Part shown: in pieces, positions 46,503 to 56,514 of the stretch
How positions within the stretch are numbered: position 1 is the stretch's first letter
Layout of the letters: every line of letters starts with the position of its first letter
Source: Botryotinia globosa
Lineage: Eukaryota > Ascomycota > Leotiomycetes > Helotiales > Sclerotiniaceae
Assembly: GCA_014898425.1 (NCBI GenBank)
Contig: RCSZ01000001.1
Span: 2,914,001 to 2,978,000 of the forward strand
Length of the DNA stretch: 64,000 nucleotides
Direction of reading: 5' to 3'
Notes under the pieces: generated by a model
Seen by the model: only the letters and a program-made list of their open reading frames with translations
Told to the model about the DNA's origin: nothing
Databases searched by the model: none
Made by a program: the position numbers and the translations under genes

Positions 46503-47568
46503 ATGAGATTCTCAATCCCCCTCCTCCTCTCCGTTTCTTCTCTTGCCATCGCTCTTCCAGTTGCAGAATCGGAAGTCGATGCAGCAGTTGAAGTTCAAGC
46601 AGCAGCCCAGGTAACAACCACTGAACATCTCGCTACAACCGCACACTTTTTTGAAAAGTCTGCTGCTGCTGTTGTAACTACGGAGAATGGCTTAACTACC
46701 GATGCCTGCAAACCCGTCATTGTGATTTTCGCAAGGGGTACTAATGAAGGTATGTTTGTATTAAAACCCTCATATTTTATGCTCAAGATCATATCATCCC
46801 CCCATTCTCTTTTTTTGCTGTCATCCGGCTCTTCCTTGCATTTTCTGCTGTTTCTCACAATCATCTCACTAACAATATTCAAGAGGGAAATGTCGGCCAG
46901 GACGTCGGACCCTACGTCTTCACCAACTTGAGATCTGCACTCACAACTGCCAAAGTTACAGTGCAGGGTGTTGACTATTCCGCCAATGTCTTAGGGTATG
47001 TCAATCTCATTAACTACCATTCTATCTTTCCTTTCCACCCAAAACTAACCCTCCCTCCAGCTACCTCGCCGGTGGTGACTCGGGCGGCTCCAACACCATG
47101 GCCACCCTCATCAACTCCGCATCCACCAAATGCCCCTCTGCCAAACTCGTCCTTTCCGGCTACTCTCAAGGAGCGCAACTCGTGCACAAGGCAGCCAAAA
47201 CACTCTCTGCAGCTGTAACGGCCAAGATTGCCGCAGTAGTCGTGTTTGGCGACCCAAACTACGGCCAGGCTGTGGGAACAGTCCCAAGCAGTAAGGTGTT
47301 GAGCATTTGCCATGATAGGGATATCATCTGCACCGGAAGTGGTGGATTTACTACACGTGAGTTTTTTCTTTTGATATATATATTTTCGGAAAGGGGGAGG
47401 GGAGGGGGTATTTGAAATTTGAAATTTGAGAATCGGGATCTGGATCTGGATGAAGCGTTTTGGGAATGCGTTTACTAATGTAATGATGTGAATGTTCTAG
47501 ATTTGACATACTCAAATGATGCATCAACCGCAAGTGCATTTATTGTCAAGGCCGTCGGATCCGTTTAG
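46503..47568 (+). CDS. Secreted cutinase (carbohydrate esterase family 5)
   Basis: Secreted serine esterase that hydrolyses cutin or related esters of the plant surface. Exons 46503-46749, 46884-46995, 47061-47356, 47501-47568; product 240 aa. Residues 1-17 (MRFSIPLLLSVSSLAIA) form the signal peptide. A pro-like Ala/Val/Thr-rich stretch follows, then the core starts at ACKPVIVIFARGTNE. The catalytic Ser is in GYSQG (about S155), followed by GDPNYG; the catalytic Asp is in ICHDRDIICTGSG and the His in the last exon (TTHLTY). Cysteines bracket the core as in the family. The four-exon structure with 65-145-nt introns is consistent. It converges with the PTH11-like receptor, 419 bp apart at the 3' ends. 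Confidence 0.9.
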
Positions 47569-47987
47569 AGGATTTCTTTCCTGAACGGAAGAAGGGAAGA
47601 TTGAAGGAAAGAATAGGGATGATTGGATAGGACTGGATGAGAGGAGTTGTCATGTGGGACCTCGTTTATTGAATCTTTGAAAGAAGTTCTGTAGTTTACG
47701 AGAGAAAAATTTCACTTGAATCTCAGATGACTACCAAGTACCCCCTACAAATAATTTTTGCAAATGAATAGCCATTGTGTTGAGGATTAATTATGCTCTC
47801 TACTTCGATCGCCTGTTTGAGTTATATCCGTAACCATATACAAGAATAGGTGAAATAGTAATCTTGTAAACAAAATCCATGTGCATCCATCTATAATTCA
47901 GCCCCTTATTTGAATTCATCAGTAACGGATGTCTATATCCTATAAATTATCTCTTTCCCAAAACGCCATATTAGTAAACACCAATCT

Positions 47988-49542
47988 CTATCTTGCATGC
48001 GGTTCAATGCCATAATCCTCCAAATCCCCAATCCTTCTATCTCTCGTCAACGCTCTCCCAATAGCTGTAATCTCCACCCTGTGTTCCACACACCTGCCAT
48101 CCAGCTTCAAATCGAAAACATCATCATCCAACGACTCGATGCCATATCTAAACTTCTTCTTCTTGGACGATTTCTGCCCGATCGTTTCGAGATCAACGAG
48201 ACGAGAGCCCGAGTGCTCGAGAGAATCGCACGTGATTTCGCCGATCCAGCCCGGCGCAACGTGTTTGGCGAATTGTCGGATGATGGGGAAGGAGCCGCAG
48301 ATGGTTACGAGGTTGGCTTCTACGATGCTGTGGGGGAAATGATTAGTATGCTCGGTCTTTGAGGTGGGTTTAGTTTTTGACAAATGCATGTGATGGTGAT
48401 GGGTGATAGAGGGGGAAAGACTCACATCCATATGCAAGGAACCGAAACAGCCCACGTCTGATCCATTGCTACGAGAAGAGGCAACATGATCTTCAAACGT
48501 ATCATACTCGTCACACAAGTCCTATATCCTCGAAAATCAGCACCCGCTCTCTCTCCTCAACACTAAATAAATTGCAACCCAAGCAGAGAGGAATATCCAC
48601 GTACAGCGACCCAACCAGAAAAATCACAATCAAGCCCACTTTCTGAATCCTCGGCATTTGCAAATCCATAATCATCGGAACGACCAAAGCCAGAAGTGCA
48701 ATATCCGTAGCGACATTCAGAGCAGCCGTCGCGATATATATCGCGGTTCGATCAATGCACGTCCCATCTAGAATATCGTAATCCCAATTCATAGCCAATG
48801 GTTTGCACAGGAAAATAAGCGCAAAGATGAGAGCGAAACTATGGCCCACAACTACAAACATGAGGAAGTAAACGGCGTTGCGAAACCATTGAACGGGCGA
48901 TAAACGGTTGTAGAAGAGCAGGAGCGAAAATTTGGATAACCCGAGACAGGCCACATAGATGACCGAAGAGCTCATGATCAGCTAAATCGAAGAGAGATGT
49001 TAGAGGGAGAGACTTCGTCGATGCTCCTGCGTGCGTGGTGGAAAAACTCACTTTGCCGTATAAATGATATCGTTCGATTGGAATTTCCCACACGTGTACT
49101 CCCATGGCTTTGTGAATCCACATGACTGCATATCGTCCATCAGCTTTGTTTTTTTAGAAGTAGGCTCTTGGGTTTTGCGCACAAACAAAAAGTGCTTGTA
49201 CACTGAGTCCCGCAAGCTATTCCATCGATTAATAAATAAGATTCAATGGCATCCACTCCCATTCAATCACTCACCCAGGCCAAAATCAAATAGACTGCAT
49301 TCCGAAGATGTGTTAGCAAATCCGTCAATGTGGCAGTATGATATCAACAACTTACCATCCTCAGCAGCAAAACTCCTCGAAACAACCGCTTTTGTATAAA
49401 TCCTCATGCACAAAAACGAAAAGCTCAATATGATCCCGACGCCAAAAACCCAATATCCAGTTATGTTTTCATATCTTGCTGGATTGTCAAAGTTCACGAT
49501 ATAACCCTCTGGTGCGGGTAAGGATGCTATCGGTGAAGACAT
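47988..49542 (-). CDS. PTH11-like 7-TM rhodopsin-fold membrane protein
   Basis: Predicted plasma-membrane receptor-like protein (PTH11/Rhodopsin-domain family, often linked to surface sensing). It is assembled from seven exons: 49542-49356, 49294-49275, 49216-49183, 49125-49052, 48981-48605, 48521-48426, 48327-47988; total 375 aa. Family blocks are ITGYWVFGVGIILSF (TM1), SFAAEDVYLILAW (TM2), GVHVWEIP (extracellular loop), SKFSLLLFYNRLSPVQWFR, LIFLCKPLAMNWD, GTCIDR, VVPMIMDLQMPRIQKVGLI, VTSMIRLK and ANLVTICGSFPIIRQF. The C-terminal tail is cytoplasmic, with KKKKFRYG. The classical CFEM domain of some PTH11 proteins is absent. Exons of 20 and 34 nt are required to complete TM2 and TM3. All seven exons splice at GT-AG. 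Confidence 0.85.
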
Positions 49543-51330
49543 TGCAAATATGTTGAGAAATACTTCGAGGTTCGAGCAGGAACGTCGATATATCAATCAT
49601 GGAACATAATTTGTCATTCCATTTTATTTCGATGGGCATCCATTGTTATAGACACAAAAGTAGACGATAGATCTTTACGATTCGCAAAAGGTTTCAACCC
49701 TAGATTGAAGAGATATAAAAGAGTCCAATTCTGTAAGATTAATTTTCTATGAAGAGGTGGTCTAGACCTGATAACGTGGCGGAATTGGTATTCACGATGT
49801 GCTGCTCTAAAGATTCGTGGGGATAGGGGACACATGGTGGTCTTGACTTGTCTCTTGATATGGTATATATGTTCGACTAAAGTTGGACTAGAGCTACTAG
49901 GTGAACCTTGATCGAAATGTCGCAGATCTACCATGAGATGACTTCTGTTCCACGATCTGCTAACAATACCATCCTCATAAATTCGCACTTGAATTGATAT
50001 GAGGCAGAACGTAGATCTTTTGCTTGATTACTTCAGATTCATGATCACAATTTTTATTGTCGATTCCCAATGTGACCAATATTCCGCCCTTCTGGAATAC
50101 TAAGGTTTATAGCACAGACGATAGAACCCCTAACAGAGTCAACTTTGTAAAATAGCACATGTCACAACTGAACACCGACACTCTGCTCGCAGCACCAAAT
50201 AAAATGTGAGATCTGTCGATCGACGAGTAAAATTTATTAAAGATCATAATAAGAAGCCTGTGATCAATGAAGCGATACTATTGATTCGATACCGGGTCAG
50301 TGGTTGCGACCAGATCGTAGGCTAATAATTAGCCTACGATTACACACTGGAAACAGTATTAACTGGAACGGTTCACCTACCAACTGCATGCCCTAGCCAG
50401 CTGAACAACTAAACTTATTTGAGTGATATTCTAAGAGGATTCCTTTTTCAGGGGTATCGAAAGGTTAATCAACCCCAGTGAGACAATTCCAGCATTTTAA
50501 GGTCGGCGATTATTAATCGTTCAATTATCCAGAATGTTCAGTTGGGAGGTGAATCCTGTTAAGCTCTGTTACTGCTTAGCTCTTTTAAACCCCACGATGG
50601 CCGTAAAAGAAAAATTTAACATTGACAGCTAACTGATTGCTATGTTTGATTGAAGTGAAAGGTGTGTAGCTGAAGGATATACCATAAACTTTACTGTTCT
50701 CAGGGTATCACCATTTACCTGAAAGAGGTTTTGCTCCTGGATGAATGGGCTTGAAAACATTGCTACTACTGAGTATATACCCGCCACATCTCAGCCCCAT
50801 CTGCATGATGTCAGTACCTAGGTACCTAGTTCCTAGTCACTTTCGGATATTATTAGGAGCGTGTATTAATTTATCTTCTGTAGATCTTCACCGATCATTG
50901 TCTTCAACACCAAACTTCGTGGTGGTACATAGATGCTTTCTCCCTCGCTTTGATACCTAAGTGTACTACCCAGTTCGCGATTCAAAATAAGACACGAGAA
51001 AACCGTCGTTTTGTCTGTGGCGGTAACTGGTATAACTTCGCGTACTAATAGTACCACCACAAACAGCACAACTCCATACTATTCATGAATCACTCTATTA
51101 TCCATCCACACGGTACCCTAAGATTGACGTCGACTAACCTCATCTTTTAAGTGTTATGCTTATCAGTACATGAGACGATGGTCGCATATGGTTTTACTGT
51201 TGCTGGAGATCGTGCAGTATCATTGGAAGCATCGAGGTTAGTTTAACCTCTAGAAACTTCTACATCGTACTTGCGAATGTCACAATAATCAACGCCAAGA
51301 ATAGAAATAAAAGCAAACTTCTTTCAAACA
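49543..51330. other. Intergenic, 1.8 kb, nothing recognised
   Basis: Only short frames. It holds one perfect inverted repeat (50314-50340) and CTAGGTACCTAG-like sequences near 50818. The first 300 bp presumably contain the receptor promoter. Confidence 0.45.
50314..50340. repeat. Perfect 13-bp inverted repeat
   Basis: Two 13-bp arms (ATCGTAGGCTAAT and its complement) around a single central A. It lies in gene-poor DNA with no flanking gene close by. Confidence 0.85.
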
Positions 51331-52350
51331 TTGAAGGGCGTCCCAGGAAATCTTGGAACCGTCACTAGACTATATTTGGCGGCTTTTACTGGCCGCCAAA
51401 CAATATCTGGGGAGGTAATGGGACAGATCCAGATAGCACTACAGCCCGGAAACTTCAAGCCACGCTTGCCTTTGATAACTGAATCAGCAATGATCTATTC
51501 TGCTCTGCCATCAAAATTCAGCAACACCCTACTTTAACGAAGCCAACGACCGTTGTCAGCGCGTATGGTTTTACAAGCCCCGCTGTGGCTACTTTAGCGA
51601 CCATAGAGTTTCTGGCAATGCCCGGAAATACATCCGATTCCATGAATATTGCCATTACGACCACTGTTACGTCAAACCCGAGCAGACAGGTAGCTACAGG
51701 TACGTAAAGCCATAATTGCAGTTGGCCGGCACAACTTCACAAGGCTTCAATTCCCACAACCAGCAGTGGGACAATTGGTAATCAGACCAAGCAAAATATG
51801 TTCCAATCTATCTCGACTACCTTTGGCCAGATTGATGTTATAGAGAGTGGTGATATGCCTGAATTTGGTCAATTTAAGAATACGCTTGTCTGTATGCAAA
51901 GAATTATTAATCATCTCACAAAAGTGCTCGTGGCCTACATTCGATCTTCCAATGTTACTTGGCATGAAATGGCGAGGGCCACAATGATTTGTTCCAACCA
52001 AGCGACTATGTTATTGGCATTGGTCAATCAGAATCGATTCATCTATCTGGACGACGCATGCAAAATTCAGAAACTGTTAGAGAGCTACGAGACCGCTAAT
52101 ATTAAGAGGATTTGGGCTGTGGCCAGATATGACTTCGAAATGGTCTTCCAAGCATGATGAAGATTTCGATGTTGAATATAATCGATTTGACGAGTTGACA
52201 AAAGCTTTTACTGGGACAAACTTTGTGACAATGTTGAAGAAGAAGAGCAAACGGACAGATATGACAAGACATGGAAGCTTTTTTTTACGTCATTCAAGGT
52301 CTCGTACGAGAAACGTGTTATAATAATAGCATCGGTCGCCGGCTGACACT
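51331..52350 (+). pseudogene. Unrecognised coding relic, possibly several frames of a decayed gene
   Basis: Successive open segments in different frames look protein-like but do not splice into one intact product. One segment near 51375-51480 reads FYWPPNNIWGGNGTDP, and one near 51510-51713 contains SAYGFTSPAVATLATIEF. A 120-codon frame lies at 51798-52157 (STTFGQIDVIESGDMPEF, LLESYETANIKRIWAVARYD). Segments near 52180-52350 read DKSFYWDKLCDN and DRYDKTWKLFFTSFKVSYEK. Junctions show stops or frame changes without good splice sites. I recognise no family. It could be one or two degenerate genes or a real gene whose introns I misplace. Confidence 0.3.
51375..51400. repeat. 9-bp stem hairpin
   Basis: TTTGGCGGC and its exact complement GCCGCCAAA surround an 8-base loop. 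It is GC-rich against an AT-richer background. Confidence 0.6.
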
Positions 52351-52450
52351 ACCCACGACCTTGAACTGATTTATCCAAATGAAGTCATGTAGCGTTCAAT
52401 TAAGTAGGAATAGGACACGGTGATGTTCAGTAGAACAGCAAACTAAGATG

Positions 52451-52459
52451 TATATAAAG
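52451..52459 (+). promoter_or_regulatory. TATA box of the small candidate gene
   Basis: TATATAAAG lies about 120 bp before the ATG at 52573, followed by an A/C-rich leader (CACCAACAAATATTC). Confidence 0.35.
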
Positions 52460-52572
52460 ACGAGAATACAGTCGAGGGTAGACTAAAAATCATATCACAC
52501 CAACAAATATTCAAACCCTAAGAATTTTACTTTGAGAAACAAAATATCAATATTCCGGAGCAAGACTACAAG

Positions 52573-52884
52573 ATGCAAGCAACTTCAGAGACAAAGAAAG
52601 AGACCAAAGTAACAACAAAAGAAAACACTCGAGCAAACGCAAGAAGCGTGAAGGTATCGTCGTATTCGAGTACACAGCCATCGTGTACAGATCCACGGCA
52701 AACAACGATAGAGATTGCTAACAGCGGAAATAGCAACGGTGGTATATACGATGCATACGATGCAAGTCCAGCCGTCAAAGAAAAACACAAGAAACAAAAT
52801 TTAGATGCAAGAAAAAGGGACCGGGCCCGACAAATAAATCCAACCAAAGATGTGAGAATAGCAGGAATGTGTATTGTTCACTAA
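52573..52884 (+). CDS. Candidate small hydrophilic protein, 103 aa, unrecognised
   Basis: Intronless frame starting MQATSETKKETKVTTKENT, rich in Lys, Thr, Ser and Arg, with a basic segment KEKHKKQNLDARKRDRAR and no signal peptide or membrane segment. The context supports transcription: a TATA box 120 bp upstream and a purine/A-rich leader just before the ATG (CAAGACTACAAG). Composition suggests a disordered, possibly stress-related protein. No domain is recognised, and a chance frame remains possible. Confidence 0.4.
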   Translation: MQATSETKKETKVTTKENTRANARSVKVSSYSSTQPSCTDPRQTTIEIANSGNSNGGIYDAYDASPAVKEKHKKQNLDARKRDRARQINPTKDVRIAGMCIVH

Positions 52885-53369
52885 ACATACAGAGCTTCGT
52901 ATGGCAGATACCAAGTAGGACTCAGATCGTGATGAAGCACAGTAACCTTAGGTAGTAGGTACACTTCATGTGTGAATGATGAGATACAGAAATGAAAAGT
53001 TCTTCATGAAAAGAGAGTTGATCTCTAATACTTTATTAGTCTGGCTTGCTGAATGTGGCTTGGCCTGGCTACGCATCTGAGTAGTGACTCTGATGCAATG
53101 CCATGCTATATATAATATATGAAAGGAGCGTTCGAGTATAAAGAGTTGTAACTTGTATCGAAAGATTGTTTCGTTTCTTCCTGTCGGTATCCGCCCTCGA
53201 TATAATTACTAAGTCTCTAACCTTAGACCCCACCCCAGTGACCCCACCTCTTTCCCGGGCGCTTAAAAAATCATGTCAATATCTATCTATAACCATCATC
53301 CAATCACAATGCAGAACAAGCATAAGAGGACGGTAACATTTCCTCCCATTTCCCTCATTTTCTGCACCC

Positions 53370-53422
53370 TTCACTCTCTTCACTCTCTTCACATCTCTTC
53401 ACATCTCTTCACATCTCTTCAA
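53370..53422. repeat. CT-rich decamer minisatellite
   Basis: Tandem copies of (A)CTCTCTTC/ACATCTCTTC with three perfect ACATCTCTTC units at 53391-53420, on the pyrimidine-rich strand upstream of the membrane-protein gene. Confidence 0.75.
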
Positions 53423-53831
53423 CCAACCACATCATTTATCACCCTTCACTCTCGGATCACACGAAAATCATATTCCCTATTAGTCCCTGGTAATTCTCCT
53501 TGTTCTGTCATTCCATTGGTCAATTTATCTTCCGGGCGCTATCAAATATTGCCATGAGATGATGAGAGCATTTCATTCTCTTCTTCCTTGACCATACAAC
53601 ATGTATCTTACGGAGTACATCGACCAAACAAATATTCCATCGCTTGATACCCTTCATCCAATCCAATCACCAGACAGCCTTACCTTACCTTACACTCGAA
53701 CATCTATACTCGATATTGCCTAGGTGGCTATGCAAGTGCGCATCTCTCGCAGAATAATAATAGTATGCAGCTGTGCAGCATGCAGCTTTGCCGGCTTTGG
53801 AGGATTTCACTCCCGTATATACATCAATTCA

Positions 53832-53852
53832 CCCCCCCCCCCCCCCCCCCCC
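53832..53852. repeat. Poly-C homopolymer of 21 bp
   Basis: An uninterrupted C run 150 bp upstream of the membrane-protein start. Length in such runs is often unstable, and sequencing may miscount it. Confidence 0.8.
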
Positions 53853-54002
53853 TTGAAGTTGGAAAGCTGGAACACTTCATGTCACTTATTATCTCAAAAT
53901 ATCTAAAATTGTTTCAACGGGAGTTTATGATACACTTACAATATGCTCCATTGGAAATGTTGAGGCTATAAAAGAGGTCAATTGTATCACCGCATACACA
54001 AG

Positions 54003-55769
54003 ATGCTTCGAGGTGAATCAGATCGTATCAACATACCATCGTCCATTCTTTTGATTTGCTCAACATCCACTTCATTGTCGTCCCTTCTTTGCATCTTCTC
54101 GGCTTTCGCTCTTTTACCTATCAAGGGATTCGCGAATCCAGTATCAACAAGAAAACTTTCTCGAAGTAATCCATTGGGAATAGATTGGTCACCAGCACCA
54201 CCACCAGAAGACGGTCCACCTCTTTCAGCCGGAGCTTCACGCAATAAAGCACTTTTGCCAGCTCAGATCGGTGGTATTATAGGTGCATATCTATTCTCTC
54301 TTTGTATCGTGGGAATTCTCATAATTACTCTTGGGAAAAGATTACGAAGGCAAGTTGAATTAGAAGCTAGAGACTTGGAGGTGGAATTAGTCGACTCAAC
54401 ATTTGCCGGCGTTTATACTGGATCATCAGGTCCAACGCCAGTTTCTCCATCAAACCTTCGAAACTTCTCCTGGCCGTCCCCAGATAGAAAGTGCTTCGCA
54501 CCAGCAATCAATCCCGACCCAAACGCTTTTGTTTTTCCTTCAGTACACGAATCATACACAAATCCTTACGTTTACCCTACTCAAAGACATCACAGCATCC
54601 ACCAAAGTATATATTCGCATCAGAGTCAACCTAGTATTGATAACAAGATTGTTGAAGCTGATCGAGAAATGATGAATCGAAATCTGGAGGATCTATACGC
54701 TCATGTGATGGAGCAAGAGGAAGCAAAAGCTGCAGGAATGGATGTAAGAAACATGCCACCTCCCAAGGTACCTGGAGGAGTATCCATGGTAGCACCACAG
54801 CAAGTACAACAATCATCAAGGAAATTTGGAAAACATAAGCCTTCGGAAATCAATATCAACGATACTAAATCAACCAAGACCCATTCTCGAGCATCCTCCA
54901 TAATTTCAGCTCTTACCTCTCCTAGATCTGTACCTAAATCACCTAAATCTCCACGAAGAAAGGGAATTCGGGGTTTACGAATTTCATCTCCAATTGCAAC
55001 ACCACACTCAACCACTTTCTCACATGCCGCATCGGACGAAGAGCCTTTAACACCACGAGGATACGTGCATAGAGCTCCACCACCAATTCCAAGAAATCAA
55101 GCCCCGTACGGCTCCACATCATCTACCGGTGGGTCACCTACTCGCAGTATAGCAGAAACCCTCGATACAATATCACCTGCATCTCCTCAAAAAAAACTTC
55201 CTTCCCTTAACACCCGCAATCTCCAAATCTCCCTCAAATCCGAACCAAATACTGCTTCTCCTCAATCAGCAGAAGAACGCACCAAACCCATGTTTTCTCG
55301 ACCTCTTCGGGCCGCTCCTTCCAAAAATTCTCTCCTCCATAAAACCCAAACCTCGAATGGTTCTTCTGCCTCTCCTGATTCCCCCTCATCATCCACAGCT
55401 ATCGGCTCTACCTCCACTTATCAGGCCGCTAGCAACGCCTCCTCAGCACCAACCCGCTCTCTCCCCTTCCGCGAGCAATTTCAACAAAACATGCTCTCCC
55501 CAAACCTCCCCACTAAAACCACCATTCTCGAACGCGTTCCTCGGGATAACGGACAGAAAACCGGAGGTCTCAGAACGGGAGGTCTTAGAACACCTTTCAG
55601 TGGAGGCACGGTACCATATAGCCCTTATCAACCATTTACACCCATGATGCCGATTACGCCGCGATTAGTGACCAAGGAGGATAGAAAGAAGATGAAGAGA
55701 GCTATGCCCAAAACACCGGTTGTGGAAATGATCAAGAGTGAAGAGGATATTTGGGATAGTGGATATTAA
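54003..55769 (+). CDS. Single-pass membrane protein with long disordered cytoplasmic tail, unrecognised function
   Basis: Intronless 588-aa protein. The N-terminus is hydrophobic (SILLICSTSTSLSSLLCIFSAFALL, about residues 14-38), a signal peptide ending before FANPVS. A Pro-rich spacer (SPAPPPEDGPPLSAG) follows, then a transmembrane helix (IGGIIGAYLFSLCIVGILIITLG, about 88-110) with a basic stop-transfer KRLRRQ. The remaining roughly 470 residues are Ser/Pro/Thr-rich and disordered, with many SP/TP sites (SPRSVPKSPKSPRRK) and a short conserved-looking C-terminus EEDIWDSGY. It looks like a type I fungal membrane protein with a phospho-regulated tail. I cannot assign a function. TTG 53982 keeps the frame open, but the ATG at 54003 is used. 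Confidence 0.8.
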   Translation: MLRGESDRINIPSSILLICSTSTSLSSLLCIFSAFALLPIKGFANPVSTRKLSRSNPLGIDWSPAPPPEDGPPLSAGASRNKALLPAQIGGIIGAYLFSLCIVGILIITLGKRLRRQVELEARDLEVELVDSTFAGVYTGSSGPTPVSPSNLRNFSWPSPDRKCFAPAINPDPNAFVFPSVHESYTNPYVYPTQRHHSIHQSIYSHQSQPSIDNKIVEADREMMNRNLEDLYAHVMEQEEAKAAGMDVRNMPPPKVPGGVSMVAPQQVQQSSRKFGKHKPSEININDTKSTKTHSRASSIISALTSPRSVPKSPKSPRRKGIRGLRISSPIATPHSTTFSHAASDEEPLTPRGYVHRAPPPIPRNQAPYGSTSSTGGSPTRSIAETLDTISPASPQKKLPSLNTRNLQISLKSEPNTASPQSAEERTKPMFSRPLRAAPSKNSLLHKTQTSNGSSASPDSPSSSTAIGSTSTYQAASNASSAPTRSLPFREQFQQNMLSPNLPTKTTILERVPRDNGQKTGGLRTGGLRTPFSGGTVPYSPYQPFTPMMPITPRLVTKEDRKKMKRAMPKTPVVEMIKSEEDIWDSGY

Positions 55770-56514
55770 GTTTATATTTCTTTCATAGAGTGGCATGGCG
55801 TAACATGGCATGGTATGAGGACAGTACCTAGGCAGAGGAGTCAGAGACAGGGGCGGAAATGTAAATGTGTAAAACCATTACATGAATTAATGACATTACG
55901 GAGAGATCAAATAGATCTTTGGGCGTGGAGTGTTCAAGGCGGAGTTACAATTGTTTTATGATATATTTCTTGCTCCTGTTCCCCAGGAGTCTGTAACGAA
56001 GATGGGTTAGGAAATTGTACAAGTATGAGAGATGAGGAAATGGAGTAATGATGATAAAGATGTCATGCGCCAGCCTCTTATCCTACTATAATACCTACTT
56101 TACATAGCTGCTTGCACGCTTTCACATTTTCTTAAGGATTTGGATAAATTATACAATGAGATTTTTTACTTCCTCAAAGTGGTCACAGAAATTTTCGGAT
56201 TTGTAGATTCGAGAGAGGAATCACCTACTTATTAGGTAACTTCATACAAGCCATTTCAGATTTGGAATGGAATGGCTAACATATAAGAAGATACAAAGCA
56301 TTCACTGTTCGTCTCAAACATCTTCAAATATATGTCTTGAATTCTTCATTTGTCCATCCCTCCATCGAGAAATAAACCATCTCTATCCCACGGTGCCTGC
56401 ACCCTCACAGAAAAAGTGAAAAGAAGCCCTCCCAAAAAGCAGAGTACCACCCATGATCCATCCCTACCCTCCAAAATCCATCTAAACAAATCCAACCCAA
56501 TCCAACCCCCATCT
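55770..56514. other. Intergenic between converging genes
   Basis: 3' sides of the membrane-protein gene and the GH128 gene. A GGCATGG-like repeat (TGGCATGGCGTAACATGGCATGG) lies right after the stop. No gene. Confidence 0.5.

Larger units (their letters stand above)
52885..54002. other. Intergenic, low-complexity tracts
   Basis: Holds a CT-rich pyrimidine region with a tandem decamer (ACATCTCTTC at 53391-53420, plus similar units before it) and a 21-bp poly-C run at 53832-53852. These lie in the upstream region of the membrane-protein gene that begins at 54003. No coding region is supported. Confidence 0.6.
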
